DNA of 64,000 nucleotides from Amorphochlora amoebiformis (GCA_054601695.1 BAAHQB010000007.1:186001-250000); one strand, 5' to 3'. Positions 1 to 43,896 are shown, counted from the first letter of the stretch. Translations and numbers: made by a program. Notes: generated from the letters alone by a model not told the origin.

Positions 1-40
1 TATATATATATCTATATATGCATATATATACATGTATATA

Positions 41-80
<40 letters not shown>

Positions 81-719
81 CGCAAACGGTTTCACCATGG
101 TCAGGGTTAGGGTTCGAACTTGTAACGGCATTAGTAACGGAATGGTGTTGTCAATGATTTCAATCATTTTAGAACTTAGAGGTTATATTTCGGGCTAGGG
201 TTAGGCTCAGGGTTATGTTAGGGTTAGGCTCAGCTTAGGGTTACGGTTAGGGTTAGGGTTAGGGTCAGGGTTAATGCTAAACAAGGTCAGAGTTACGCTA
301 AGGGTTAGGGTTAGAGTTAGGGTTAGGGTTAGGGTTAGGGTTAGGGTTAGGGTTAGGACCAGTATCTAATCACGGTCAGAGTTACGTTAGGGTTAGGGTT
401 AGGGTTAGGGTTAGGTTAGGGTTGGGATAGGTTAGGGTTAGGGTTAGGTTTTGGATGGGGGTTACGGTTAGGGTTGAGGATTGCAGAGGGGTTAGGGTTA
501 GGAGTATTTCAGTGCAGTCTTGAGTTTAGTGGGCAAATAGTATGTTAGGGTTAGGGTTAGGGTTAGGGTTAGGGTTAGGGTTAGGGTTAGGGTTAGGGTT
601 ACGGTTGGGGTAAGGATTAGGTTTACTCAGTGTCCGGCAATCTGTAGCACTTCTGGCTATTATAGCAAACGGCCTAGGGTTGGAGTCAAGATTAGGGTTC
701 GGGTTAGGGTTAGGGAGAA

Positions 720-835
720 AGACTGATATATTGACTAAGATATTGGCTGAGATATCTGGGATATTGACTGAGATATTGACAGAGATATCTGAGGTATTGA
801 CTGAGATATCTGAAATATTAACTAAGATATCACGT
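720..835. repeat. GATATCTGAG/ATATTGACT minisatellite
   Basis: Short units of the form ATATTGACTGAGATATCTG are repeated in tandem about six times with small changes. The open frame across it (ILTEIS repeats) is a by-product of the unit length. Confidence 0.75.
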
Positions 836-883
836 GCTTACATACATGTACAACACGATACGCGTACATTATAATCCATATAG

Positions 884-939
884 GGTAACTTCCAAGAGTT
901 TTGTGGCTCTGGAAACCCTCGGGAGTTTGTTAGTGTTAT
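884..939 (+). CDS. Possible exon, gene unknown
   Basis: An open 56-nt block lies between CATATAG| and |GTATAT. It reads GNFQEFCGSGNPREFVSV and ends in phase 2. It looks like the proven exons elsewhere in the window, but no partner exon or echo fixes the strand, and the minus strand is also partly open. I do not recognise the peptide. Confidence 0.28.
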
Positions 940-958
940 GTATATATATATATAGAAG

Positions 959-998
<40 letters not shown>

Positions 999-2305
999 AT
1001 CGTATGACAGAAGCACCTTGGTAAGCTTACGAATATATAATATAATATATATATATATATATATTCTATAACTAACTAACCTTCGCAAGCCTCCAAACCT
1101 ATTAGGTAGATACTTAACAAACCACCTACGGTTACAATTACGGTTACATTTCGGTTACCATTACGGTTACCATTACGGTTACCATTTCGGTTACCATTAC
1201 GGTTACCATTTCGGTTACCATTTCGGTTACCATTACGGTTACCATTACGGTTACCATTACGGTTACCATTACCGTTACCACTACCGTTATCATTACAGTT
1301 ACACTCTAAGTTTAATCCTACCCCTACCCCTAACCCTAACCCTAACTCTAACCCTAATATATATCTTTTGAGTGTAACTGTAATGTATATTAGGGTTAGA
1401 GTTAGGGTTAGGGTTAGGGGTAGGGGTAGGATTAAACTTAAAGATATGGTATTAGAATTCATGATTAGGGTTACTATTAGAATTAAACTACATGCCTACG
1501 GTACAGAGCGAGTTAGGGTTAGGATTAGGGTTAACTTTGGATTAGGGTTAAGTGTATTGAGGTTAGGGTTAGGGTTAGGGTTAGGATTAGGGTTACTATT
1601 AGGGTTAGAATTCGGAGACGAAGGATATAGTTGGGTTAGGGTTAGGGTTAGGGTTAGGGTTAGCGTTAGGGTTAGAGTTAGACATTATGGTTAGGGTTAG
1701 GAATAGCATTAGGGTTAGAGTTATACAATGTAGTGGGGTTAGGGTTAGCATTAGGATTAGAGTTATACCATATAGTAGGGTTAGGGTTAGGGATAGCGTT
1801 AGGATTAGAGTTGGAAATATTACGGTTATGACTCGGGTTAGCGTTATGAGTAGGGTTAGGGTAAGGGTCAGCAAAGAAGTTTAGTGTTTGGGTTAGGGTT
1901 AGGGTTGGGATTAGGGTTAGGGTTAAGCTTAGGGTTAGGGTTAGGGTTAAGCTTAGGGTTAGGGTTAGGGTTAAGCTTAGGGTTAGGGTTAGGGTTAAGG
2001 TTAGGGTTAGGGTTAGGGTTAGGGTTGGTGTAAGGGTTAGAATTATGATAACCAATAGGTTTGTGTGAGGGTTAGGGTTAGGGTTAGGGTTAGGATTAGA
2101 TTATTCAGCTTGTCATAGTCCGAGGACCATTGACTCGGTTAGGGTTAGGGTTAGGGTTAGGGTTAGGGTTAGGATTATGATAACCAATAAAGAGGTCCAG
2201 ATCCCATAATAAAGCCGAATATCTGGGTAGGTGGTTAGGATTAGAGTTAGGGTTAGGGTTAGGGTTAGGGTTAGGGTTAGGGTTAGGGTTAGGGTTAGGA
2301 TCCGA

Positions 2306-4716
<2,411 letters not shown>

Positions 4717-4721
4717 CTATA

Positions 4722-4815
<94 letters not shown>

Positions 4816-4863
4816 CATATATATACATACATACATATATATATATATTATATACATACATAC

Positions 4864-4896
<33 letters not shown>

Positions 4897-5119
4897 ATAT
4901 ATTACATATATTTGTATAGTGATAACTGTTAACGATCCTATATCTGATATCGACCAAACTGATACAATATCCGATATCAACAAATTGATACTATATCATT
5001 ATATTACACCACACAAGTGTCAAACCAAGGAAATTTCACTGAACAAAAAGCTTCGCTGAACACAGTATGAAACTCGGAACACTCAACCCAATTTCTCCAC
5101 TTATTTTTCACACAAACAG

Positions 5120-5560
5120 CTCTCAAATCTCTCCCCCCCCCTCTCTTATTCAACCCCCTTTCCTTTCCCCACTCTCTGGAAAACGTGACTGAGAAAGCTG
5201 AGAATTTGAAAAGAAGCGCGTGTCCATTCCCCCCTTTCCCCACCCCCATACAAGTACCTCAGGATTCTTTCCAAAATAGCTCAGTGAGTACAGCGAGGGA
5301 TATGGGAGAAGGATACGAAGGGGGGGGAGGGTGTTGGGATGAAATGCGTCGCCGATTGAATTTCGAAGAGCGAACGGTTCTGAGAGAAGATCTGTCATAC
5401 AGAGTGACAGACTGTCACACAGAGTGACAGTGTGTGTCGTCTCGAAATGTCACTCTGTCTTGTCACAACTTTTATCTCGTCATAATGTCACTCTGGTGAG
5501 TCACAGTGTCATCCTGTCAAGTCACAGTGTCACCCAGATTGTCCCGGGCTCTCTTTAGAG
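5120..5560 (-). promoter_or_regulatory. GTGACA/TGTCAC cluster plus oligo-G/C run, upstream of gene A
   Basis: At 5390-5545 the motif GTGACA or its complement TGTCAC occurs about eight times (for example AGAGTGACAGACTGTCACACAG broken over 5400-5420). A C8 run (G8 on the minus strand) lies at about 5133. The same arrangement precedes the HNH gene (24.3-24.66 kb) and the 2H gene (58.4-58.7 kb). Position upstream of genes suggests a promoter or enhancer. This is inference from arrangement only. Confidence 0.45.
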
Positions 5561-5907
5561 GGTTGTAGAGAGCGACCCTAGAATCTAAATGTACGTATAG
5601 TTGATAATATTTCGATTTAACAGTACATCCGACGATAGATTTAGCGATATATTACAAGTAGAATAAAGATAATTATTCGCCCCGCCTATTATCATAACTT
5701 TATATCTAGGATATCGCCATGGACACTCAAGATCCGTAGTCAAGAACGACAAAATTGGGTGAAATTGCTATCGGCGAAGAGACGTCTAGCTTTGACCAGT
5801 TTGAGGTGAACACAATTAAATATATGTGTATATTTTATAAATATATATATATATAATCTAGATAATATATATATATATATATAATACAACTAGTACATAT
5901 ACATCTA

Positions 5908-5967
<60 letters not shown>

Positions 5968-6600
5968 CTCAGTACGACCTAGACGACTATGAACTCTAAT
6001 CATAGCGCATCTGAGTATAATCTAGTACTAGCATACGGCTTACGTCTAGTACATGTAAAATTGCCATGATTTCAATACTACTCAATACACTCGGGCCAGA
6101 CAATTTTATGTTATATCTAGTGTATGCTACGATGTGACTCGGATTCATCTGGTTCACTAGGTTCATCTAGTCATAACGCATACTATTCATAATTATATAT
6201 ATATATATATATCTAGTATATATATATATATCTAGATATATATATATCCAGATACATACATATATTTTAGATATACATGCATATCATAGGCTGTCTAGGC
6301 TGTAACCTAGGTAACTTAAAATGTCGCCGACACATCAGTAAACGTAATATTGTAGTAATATTCGGAACTAAAACAGTAATATGCGAACAGCTCCGTACCC
6401 TCTATGTCCGTTTCTAAGGATGGTATTGATTTCTCTGCCTTGTCTCAAATACCTAGAATACCAAATCTATATCTATGTATACATGTATATGTATGTATGT
6501 ATTTAGATGATGTACATTTCTCTGCCTAGACTGAAATAATAACGAAATTTGTCTCTATTGTAACATCTGAAGATGTATATATATATATATATATAAAGTT
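5560..6600. other. AT-rich intergenic sequence downstream of panC
   Basis: About 1 kb of mostly non-repetitive AT-rich DNA with short TA runs at 5840-5965 and 6195-6245 and frequent TCTAG words. It has stops in all frames. No splice-bounded open island longer than about 25 nt convinced me. It probably separates the panC 3' end from gene A. Confidence 0.5.
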
Positions 6601-6661
6601 GTACTATTATAGATACTTTCTCCCTCTATATATATTTATATATTTATATACGTATGCAGAA

Positions 6662-7290
<629 letters not shown>

Positions 7291-7471
7291 TTCAGGTGTT
7301 TCGCGCGCTCTCTCTTCCTCTCCCTCGGGGGAAGGAAGGGAGATCCGAGTGGGAGAGAAATATTGTGTAACTATACAATTTATATGTACATACGTATATC
7401 TAGATATCTAGATATCTGATTTTCTTTTTGATTTTTTCGTCTTTTTACTCTTCTTGAGATGCCTTCGAGTC

Positions 7472-23830
<16,359 letters not shown>

Positions 23831-24299
23831 GTGTGGTGTAAACCTATCGATCTATGTGTGGTATAACTTACTTAGTTCAATAGATATACACATGCTGCAT
23901 GGCGGACTTTTTCGCACGCATTTTCCTTTTTTTTCGGATGTGCAAGCAGAGTTTGTGGTATGTTAGCGTATACACAGTGGCAAGATCGGTGTGCATATAG
24001 GGTTCAATGGACCGTGGAAACATTCAATGGGTTGTGGAGATCTTCACAATCGTATTTCCGCGCCAAAGTGCTTGGGGTTTGGATTTGTGCCAATCAACCA
24101 TCCACTCAGTGGAATCGGGATATATTTCTCACTCTCAGACCAATTTCATTCGCTTGAAAGCAGACGATAGGGGTGGGTGGAGGACATCGGAAGATTTTCT
24201 AACTACTGGGCTTCAGAATAGGAAAAGAAATCTCATCATTTACCTGAACGGAAGTCTCCGTGCACCGAAAGGCACTCTGCATATCATGGCGCGTTTATA

Positions 24300-24670
24300 C
24301 GTGATGATGCGTGAAGTCACAGATTGATTCTGAAACGTAGCGTGACATTTTAGTAAGTCACATTTGTGATTTTGCGCAAAGTCACAAGATTATCATCAAA
24401 CATATTGTGACGTCACGATATATCACAGCGCCACAGGCCAAAAATGACAGTGACTGAACAAAGTGACATGAAACTTTTCCTTACGTGACACAGCATCGTG
24501 ACAGGCGGTGAGAGAAATGTGACATACCTGCGTGACAGCATCGGAGAATGGCACCCCCCACCCCATTTCTCATTTCTTTCGTGCTGTTGCTGGGTTTCGA
24601 CTGCAGATTGAGAGCAAGGGGGGGGGGCGAGGCAGGGTTAAGAGTTGGGGGGGGGGGGGGGGAAGAGTAA
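24300..24670 (+). promoter_or_regulatory. GTGACA cluster and oligo-G runs between panC and the HNH gene
   Basis: At 24315-24540 GTGACA/TGTCAC or close variants (AAGTCACA, GTGACG) occur more than ten times. G9 and G14 runs follow at 24618-24626 and 24648-24661. The block lies between the divergent panC (minus, start near 23830) and HNH gene (plus). Its layout matches those at 5.1-5.56 and 58.4-58.7 kb. I infer a bidirectional promoter. Confidence 0.5.
24550..24669 (+). CDS. Possible 5' exon of the HNH gene with a signal-peptide-like start
   Basis: An ATG at about 24550 opens a frame MAPPTPFLISFVLLLGFDC, with a hydrophobic core typical of a signal peptide, running into the oligo-G tract. If it were the first exon of the HNH gene, the protein could enter the secretory path or a plastid. 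No splice link to the exon at 25912 is proven. Confidence 0.2.
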
Positions 24671-24908
24671 GGGTATGGGGGTCGAAAAGGTGGGGTACCC
24701 TACTGGGAATATTAAAATATGTTTTATATATGTGTATACATGTATGTACATATGTATGTATGTATATTATTCATGCACATGTGTATATAATTTTTTCTCT
24801 ACCTGTGTATATGTAGTGTATGTTGAATAAATGTATATTATATGTATACATAATATATATATATGTATACATGTGTGTGTGTGTGTGTGTGTATTTATAT
24901 ATAAATAA

Positions 24909-24978
<70 letters not shown>

Positions 24979-25031
24979 ATATATATGTATATATGTATCT
25001 GTATATATATATATATATATATATACATTTT

Positions 25032-25071
<40 letters not shown>

Positions 25072-25144
25072 TATATACATATATATTTATACACTTATAT
25101 TATACATCATATAATTAATACATTTAATAAATAGTGTATTGACA

Positions 25145-25350
25145 ATTCGAGCGGAAAAATTAGCGAAAAAATTAGCAAAAAATTAGCGAAAACTTAGCGA
25201 AAAAATTAGCGAAAAAATTAGCGAAAAAATTAGCGAAAAAATTAGAAAGCATTTATATTATGCATTATATTATACATCACACTCTCATACATATAGGCAT
25301 AAAAGAAGCGTATTAAGAAATCGAGCGAAAAAATTAGAAAAATGGAAAAG
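25145..25350. repeat. GCGAAAAAATTA minisatellite
   Basis: A 13-14 nt unit close to TTAGCGAAAAAA is repeated about eight times at 25155-25245, with weaker copies to 25350. Confidence 0.85.
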
Positions 25351-25384
25351 AAAGGCGAAAAATAGACGGTATATATATATAAAA

Positions 25385-25430
<46 letters not shown>

Positions 25431-25468
25431 CTTATATGTGTATAAGAGAGAAGGTAGAGAAAGAGAAG

Positions 25469-25534
<66 letters not shown>

Positions 25535-25592
25535 ATATATATATATATATACTGTATATACTGTATATATACACATATATGTAAATATACCG

Positions 25593-25626
<34 letters not shown>

Positions 25627-25689
25627 ATATATATATATCTATATTATATATATATATATTATATATATATATATATATATCTAAAGGCG

Positions 25690-25737
25690 AGAAAGTGACA
25701 GAATGAGAGAGAGGAAAGAGAGAGAGAGACAAAGAGA

Positions 25738-25769
<32 letters not shown>

Positions 25770-25800
25770 AGAGAGAGAGAAAAAGAGAGAGAGAGAAAGA

Positions 25801-25842
<42 letters not shown>

Positions 25843-25862
25843 GAGAAGAGAGAGAGAAGTGC
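25690..25862. repeat. (GA)n tract
   Basis: GA-rich plus strand, ending about 50 nt before the first recognised HNH exon. Confidence 0.85.
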
Positions 25863-25911
25863 GATACGTAGTCTTAGGATGAAATTAATTATATTAACCC
25901 TAACCCTACAG

Positions 25912-28128
<2,217 letters not shown>

Positions 28129-28129
28129 T

Positions 28130-28188
28130 ATAAGCTTATTTTAAACGAATATACTCTTTTTTTTTTCAAACTCAATTTTCATATAAAT

Positions 28189-28241
<53 letters not shown>

Positions 28242-28329
28242 TGTATATATGTGTATGTGCGTATGTATGTATATATATGTTTTTTTTCCAAGATATATTT
28301 GTTTTTTTCGATATGTTATATGCTTATAG

Positions 28330-28370
<41 letters not shown>

Positions 28371-28401
28371 TACATATATATATATTTAAATATCTATATA
28401 T

Positions 28402-28434
<33 letters not shown>

Positions 28435-28499
28435 TACATATTCAATATACCTTTATATACATATGTGTAATATACCTTGAATTGCAGAACCCAGGAAAT

Positions 28500-28553
<54 letters not shown>

Positions 28554-28590
28554 AATCTGGCATATATATATATATATATATATATATGTA
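28130..28590. other. Intergenic TA-rich stretch
   Basis: Short unique sequence (28080-28180) with T-rich runs, then (TA)n. The copy of TTTCCTGGGTTCTGCAATTC at 28477-28500 is a tail echo of the exon at 28597-28639. No other feature was seen. Confidence 0.6.
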
Positions 28591-28596
28591 ATATAC

Positions 28597-28657
28597 CTTG
28601 AATTCCAGAACCCAGGAAATTCTACTGCTATACAACTGACTGGAATAGGTAATATAT

Positions 28658-28712
<55 letters not shown>

Positions 28713-28721
28713 TAAATATGT

Positions 28722-28753
<32 letters not shown>

Positions 28754-28800
28754 CATATATGCGTGTATATATGTTTGTGCATATATATAGTATATATATA

Positions 28801-28868
<68 letters not shown>

Positions 28869-28913
28869 ACACGTACACATATACATACATATGTATTTGT
28901 CATGATGAATAAA

Positions 28914-28974
<61 letters not shown>

Positions 28975-29421
28975 AATCTGGATAAGGTGATACTGTGACA
29001 TATCTAGATAATATATATGTGATACTGTGACATATCTAGATAATATATATGTGATACTGTGACATATCTAGATAATATATATGTGATACATATCTAGATA
29101 ATATATATGTGATACTGTGACATATCTAGATAATACATATGTGATAATGTGACATATCTAGATGATATATATGTGATAATGTGACATATCCAGATAAATA
29201 TATATGTGATACTGAGACATATACGTTAAAATATACATATATATATATATATAGTCACGGTACATATACACATATATTCCAGATATTTATATACATACAT
29301 ATATATATATATATATACATTAGGTATATCACTGGATCATATTTATATATATTATCATTACATGTATGTATACCTATAGCTACACTTTTTAATATATCAT
29401 TTTCCAGAGCCTTCATCTTAG
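28597..29421 (-). CDS. Unidentified gene K, two exons (partial)
   Basis: Exon 29421-29374 (acceptor CTAG|, donor G|GTATAC) reads [15 protein letters not shown]. Exon 28639-28597 (ATTCCAG|, AG|GTATAT) reads [13 protein letters not shown] in the frame that the first exon's phase requires. A tail echo of the second exon at 28477-28500 supports the minus strand. The intron holds a GTGATACTGTGACATATC minisatellite. No family recognised. Confidence 0.42.
28975..29220. repeat. GTGATACTGTGACATATCTAGATAATATAT minisatellite
   Basis: About seven tandem copies of a unit near 36-40 nt containing GTGATACTGTGACATATC. The unit includes the GTGACA word of the promoter-like modules. Confidence 0.9.
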
Positions 29422-29487
29422 CTAGACGGTCATCCGAATGGCACAGAAGCAATTAAATCAGTCCAACCTGGCCGAAGCCCAGCAAAG

Positions 29488-29822
29488 ACACATAGGCATG
29501 GGGATACTGCTTGTTAACTAGCTTTAAATACGTAGTCACATATCACGTCGCATGCATGTAATCTCATTCTAGACATTGGCATGGGGATACTGCTTGTTAA
29601 CTAGCTTTAAATACGTAGTCACATATCATGTCGCATGCATATAATCTCATTCTAGACAATTGTCAGGTTGATACTGCTTGTTAACTAGCTTTAAATACTG
29701 CTGTAGTCACATATCATGTCGCATGCATATAATCTTATTCTAGACATTGGCATGGGGATACTTCTTGTAGTTAACTAGCTTTAAATACTGCTGTAGTCGC
29801 ATCATGTCGCATGTAATCTCAA
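29488..29822. repeat. Four-copy tandem repeat of about 85 nt
   Basis: The unit starts GGCATGGGGATACTGCTTGT, contains TAACTAGCTTTAAATACGTA and GTCGCATGCATGTAATCT, and recurs four times with a few changes. It is intergenic between gene K and the globin gene. Unrelated to any exon found. Confidence 0.9.
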
Positions 29823-29824
29823 CA

Positions 29825-30390
29825 TCTTCATCCACGATCAGAAACACGTGCCAGGGCCCGTGGAGTCATACCTCTAGAGTCTAGAGTCTAGACCCGTGCT
29901 CCCACACCAGCACAGCGCACCACCACCCAGACCACAGCGACCACATCAGCAGATGTATCTAGTTATACCTGGCTAATCTGATATCTAGTTTTGCCAATGG
30001 TTGCTAATTTTAGATTCTAATTGTATAATCATAATCTACTAGATCTAGTAATCCATATATACAGATATACTATGATCCTTCAGTGAGTGAGCTAAGCTCT
30101 ATAGAAGCTACACACTGGTATCTGGAGTATTACTAGATTCATTAAACGACCTCTAAGCAATATACTTTAAACACACCTGACCTGGACATGTGAATGCAAA
30201 GTTTTCAATTCTATCGATCTGGACTCAAGTCAAGTTCATCTCTTATCATCTAGAATGTATACCTTTAATATATATTCTGTTTGTGTTTGTATACCACAGA
30301 TCTGCCACCTAACCCTAAACTCTTTCCCTAGTCGTACATAAAATATATTTATTATTATATGTATATATATATATATATACATATATATAC

Positions 30391-30432
<42 letters not shown>

Positions 30433-30725
30433 TCTAGATGCTGTCACGTCTCTAGCGTCTAGAACGTGTACAAATGGAGTATAATAAATTATAATCAATA
30501 CATTCGCAAATCAGATCTCTACCTAACTGCCCGCATAGAAGCTGAGCCCTGAGACAGACGTCTACGCACTAGACACATCTACGTCTTGTACATCGAAACA
30601 GAAACGTAGTCGCCGCTTTTTTAAAAAAAAGTCAGATGTCGATGATTCGAATTTTAAACTCAGTGGATGCAGAAAGTTAGATGAGTTTTTTGAGTAGTCA
30701 TTCATTAGATAGTCGGTTTTTGCAG
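29825..30725. other. Non-repetitive intergenic region downstream of the globin gene
   Basis: About 900 nt of mostly unique sequence with frequent TCTAG words and a TA run at 30355-30430. The part just below 30725 is the presumed globin 3' flank. A minus-strand open frame runs through 30560-30725 but lies after the globin TGA. Confidence 0.55.
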
Positions 30726-36489
<5,764 letters not shown>

Positions 36490-36530
36490 CCTGAAATATG
36501 GTAGCAATGCAATGTAGGAATATCTCAGTA

Positions 36531-36608
<78 letters not shown>

Positions 36609-36609
36609 T

Positions 36610-36688
<79 letters not shown>

Positions 36689-36706
36689 CATATGTACATA
36701 TATATT

Positions 36707-36760
<54 letters not shown>

Positions 36761-36923
36761 TTATATACATACATGGATACATACATAAACACATATACGT
36801 ACATATTTGTACATGAACATATATATATATATATATATATATATGCGAACATATATATACATACATGGATACATACATAAACACATATACGTACATATTT
36901 GTACATTAACATGTATATATATC

Positions 36924-36968
<45 letters not shown>

Positions 36969-37009
36969 GGGTACATACATAAAAAAATATACGTACATAT
37001 TTGTACATT

Positions 37010-37058
<49 letters not shown>

Positions 37059-38560
37059 GTGCCTATATATCCACATATTTGTATTTGCATTCCAATATAA
37101 GGTATTGCAAATTTGGCGATGATACATGCCTTTAAATACCTCCATGAAAGCTTCAATAGCTCAGAGCGATATACCATGGCGTTTTTCGGAAGACTCATCT
37201 CATTGCCCATGGTGTCAAACTCACCTACTCGCACGAAAACAGCATGACATTATTATATTTCATTCAAGAATCTTGACCCCCAATTTGAAATCCGCCCAAG
37301 CGTCAGCTTGAGTGTCACATCCTTGACAAAAAAAGGATAAATCCCAACCCATAACCCGAACTCGTAGCTTTTAGTTAACCCGTGAAGGAAAGAGGGAAGG
37401 GTGGAGAAGGAGTCCGACTTGCGGGCGGGAGTGCAGCTGAACTTTTTTTGTTCCGGATCGTCTGTTTTCCCTGTTTTCACGTATCTTCATCGATGCTATT
37501 TTCGGAGATATATACCCAAAGAAAACTTCGTTGCAAATATTCAGAGCATGGGTATTCTGGACTAGGCTGGAGCGTAGTCATGCTGGGTAGAAAATAAGAA
37601 GGATTAGGAAATAATGTTATAGGATTATAGTGAATTTTACAAACAAGTGTCTCGGATTATTAATATTTAAAATTAAAAAAAAAACTCACACACTACTAGA
37701 AGGTTTTCGCATATTTTTATATTCTGTAGTTGCGTAAATTTGTACTATTAGGTATGGTTAGGATATGAATGACGTCGAGTCTTCCGACTCTTCCATAGAA
37801 GTGGCAGCCATAGAAATGATAGAATCTTAATATCGTAATTAAGCGGCCGACAAAAAATGGAACGGTCTTACACCCAAATCCAACCATATGAGTTCCGTGA
37901 GTTCCGTGAGTTCCGTGTACAACCGAAACGCCATCCCGCCATCGGGAACCCCTGCCGAATTTTAAAATTAAAAAAATAAAAGTTGATTTTTTTAAAATCG
38001 CGGTTGTATGGTGGTGAGTCTCCCGACTACCATCCCTGCGAAAACGATATTGTTTGGCGCCCTAACTCTGCTCATAGGGAGTGCCTTGTTCTCGGAAAGC
38101 GCATGTGAGGATTTATGCATACTTGTAGAAAACTTTCTTTTCTAATATTCACTTCTGAAAATGGTCCTCTCCCTCCCACCGCGCGTTCTTTCCCTCCATT
38201 GCCCCTCCCACTCGCGCGCTCTGCCCCGCTTTCTCCCCCCCTCTTTCTACCCCTCTCCCCCCCCCTCTTCCCGACGTTTTCTCCCCTCTCTCTCTCTCCC
38301 TCCCAACTTTTTTCTCTCAATTGTATATCCTTGTATGTGGGGAGGAGGAGAGGAAGTCGAGAGCGAGAGTGAAGAGGGGTGAGAAACGGAGAGAGAAAAG
38401 AGAGAGAGATAGGTCAAATATTGAAAAGGAGAGGAGAGGTCGTAAAAAAAGGGGGGGGGAGAGGAATACATAGAAATACATATGTATATACATACTGTAA
38501 TATGCATACATTTCTGGTGCATTTATAATTCGCATCTCAACATCACATGCATACATACAG
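36490..38560. other. Globin upstream region, mostly unique from 37060
   Basis: TA and a GTACATATTTGTACATTAAC-containing unit repeated three times (36780-37015) are followed by about 1.5 kb of ordinary sequence. A minus-strand frame at 37240-37110 reads [20 protein letters not shown] and could be an exon (VYRSELLKL resembles a LYR motif), but splicing it to globin exon 1 gives an immediate stop. Homopolymer runs lie at 38255-38265 (C) and 38450-38458 (G). This region should contain the globin promoter. No GTGACA cluster is present. Confidence 0.45.
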
Positions 38561-38562
38561 AC

Positions 38563-38609
38563 ATGTCTGATTCCAAGAATTATTCGCCCGTCGGGGTGTA
38601 CGTGGCAAA
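38563..38609 (+). CDS. Possible first exon, gene unknown
   Basis: An ATG opens MSDSKNYSPVGVYVA and ends AA|GTAACA just before a CCCTAA array. The opposite strand can be read as a terminal exon (VDESCYFATYTPTGE then TAA), so strand is unresolved. Confidence 0.3.
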
Positions 38610-38629
38610 GTAACAACTCTCATCAACCC

Positions 38630-39600
38630 TAATTCTAACCCTAACCCTAACCCTAACCCTAACCCAACACCCTAAACGAGCTCCCCTAGCCCCATCTTTA
38701 ATCCTTAGCCCTGATGTAGCCGTCACTAGCTCAAATCTATGCCCAAAATAGATCTGAATCCGTATCCTACCCCAACCCACCCCGTATCCTAACCCAACCC
38801 AAACTCAAACTGACCTATCCCTTCACATCCCTAGCCCCAATCCTAACCCTAACTCTAACCCTAACCCTAGCAAAAAATAACCCAAACCCTAGCCCTGAGC
38901 TAACCCCAACATAGCAGCACATCCTTACCCTAACTTGCACTATGCTCCCAACTCCCTAATCTCAACACCAAGCTAACCCTAACCCTAACCCTAGAATTAA
39001 GCTAACCCTAACCCTAAACTTAACCCTAACCCTAAACCTAACCCGAACCCTAACCCTAACCCTAACACAAAGCTAACCTGAACCTAACCCTAACCCTAAC
39101 CCTGGCACCATAAACCTGCTAACAAAAGGTACACCGGAAGTGGAAGAGGTGGCCCATTCGAAGCTGAATCGAAGGTTATGGTTAGGGTTAGGGTTAGGGT
39201 TTGGGTTAGGGTTAGGGTTAGGGTTAGGGTTAGGGTTAGGGTTAGGGTTAGGGTTAGGGTTAGGGTATTGTCCATATGTCTTAGCCAAAAAGCACTAGAT
39301 AGGGCTGTTACTCTGGTAGCGACCTCAGCAGATGTCATGTTTTGGTTTCATAGTGTCTTAAGAAAGGGATGCGTGTGTATTAGGGTTAGCGTTAGGGATA
39401 GGGTTAGGGTTAGGGTTAGGGTTAGGGTTAGGGTTAGGGTTAGGGTTAGGGTTAGCGCGAAAATTAGGGTTAGGGTAAGGCTGGGGTTAGGGTAAGCCTG
39501 GGGGTTTAGGTGGGTTTGGGTTAGCATTCGGGTTAGAGGTTGGGTTAAGGTTAGGATTAAGGTTAGGGTTAGGGTTAGGGTAAGAGTTAGGATTAGGGTT
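38630..39600. repeat. CCCTAA array (38630-39100) switching to TTAGGG (39178-39600)
   Basis: The repeat changes orientation across a 75-nt unique island at 39105-39180. Islands at 38665-38800, 39105-39180 and 39270-39380 have open frames on both strands. Examples are plus QKALDRAVTLVATSADVMFW at 39287-39346 and minus EWATSSTSGVPFVSRFMVP at 39110-39166. They are probably exons, but I could not build a phase-consistent chain. Confidence 0.85.
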
Positions 39601-39609
39601 GGTGTAAGG

Positions 39610-39651
39610 ACCTCCAGAGAAGTCGGATAGACTACACTTGTGAATTATATT
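39610..39651 (+). CDS. Possible exon of gene D
   Basis: Between GTAAG| and AA|GTATAT it reads DLQRSRIDYTCELYF. A minus reading is shorter. It lies upstream of the better supported gene D exons, but its phase does not fit them directly. Confidence 0.3.
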
Positions 39652-39750
39652 TCAAGTATATTATATATTGTATATATATTATATATATGTATATATATTA
39701 CATATATATATATATATATATATAATATATATATATATATTATATATATA

Positions 39751-39841
<91 letters not shown>

Positions 39842-39909
39842 CATATAATATATGTACGTATTCATGTATATGTATGTATTAAAATATATATGTCTATATA
39901 TATACATAC

Positions 39910-39949
<40 letters not shown>

Positions 39950-39952
39950 ATA

Positions 39953-39985
<33 letters not shown>

Positions 39986-40059
39986 TATGCATGTGTGTAT
40001 AAAAAAAAGCATGTATACAGACATATATATAAGTATACAAATATAACTTTCATATGTGT

Positions 40060-40097
<38 letters not shown>

Positions 40098-40149
40098 TAT
40101 ATATATATATATGTATGAACGATATGTACCGGATAAGTGGTTGTGGGAC

Positions 40150-40221
<72 letters not shown>

Positions 40222-40263
40222 TATATTATTATATATATTATATATATATATCTATATATATAT

Positions 40264-40400
<137 letters not shown>

Positions 40401-40496
40401 ATATCAATGTAGATATGTTTATTTATTAATGTAGATATGTATATATATTAATGTAGATATATGTATATATATATATACATATATATATTAATGCAG

Positions 40497-43794
<3,298 letters not shown>

Positions 43795-43842
43795 TATGTA
43801 TTTAGATGTATAAATATAAATACATGTATTTTATAGATACAA

Positions 43843-43896
<54 letters not shown>

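Larger units (their letters stand above)
100..2305. repeat. Degenerate TTAGGG-type array
   Basis: The plus strand carries many tandem GGGTTA units in blocks at 184-660 and 1385-2300, with variants such as GGATTA, GAGTTA and GGGTTAAGCTTA. A CATTACGGTTAC block lies at 1130-1300. Unique islands interrupt the array at 100-180, 480-545, 620-690 and 880-1130. Because similar arrays elsewhere in the window sit inside introns, a chromosome end cannot be inferred from this block. Apart from a possible exon at 884-939, no gene could be assembled here. Confidence 0.9.

Noticed and set aside
100-2305. Chromosome end (true telomere)
   Set aside because: The array is degenerate and not at a clean terminus, and the same repeats fill introns of panC, the HNH and the 2H gene far inside the window.
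37110-37240. LYR-motif protein exon upstream of the globin (VYRSELLKL)
   Set aside because: One loose motif only. Joining it to the next acceptor gives an immediate stop and no partner exons were found.
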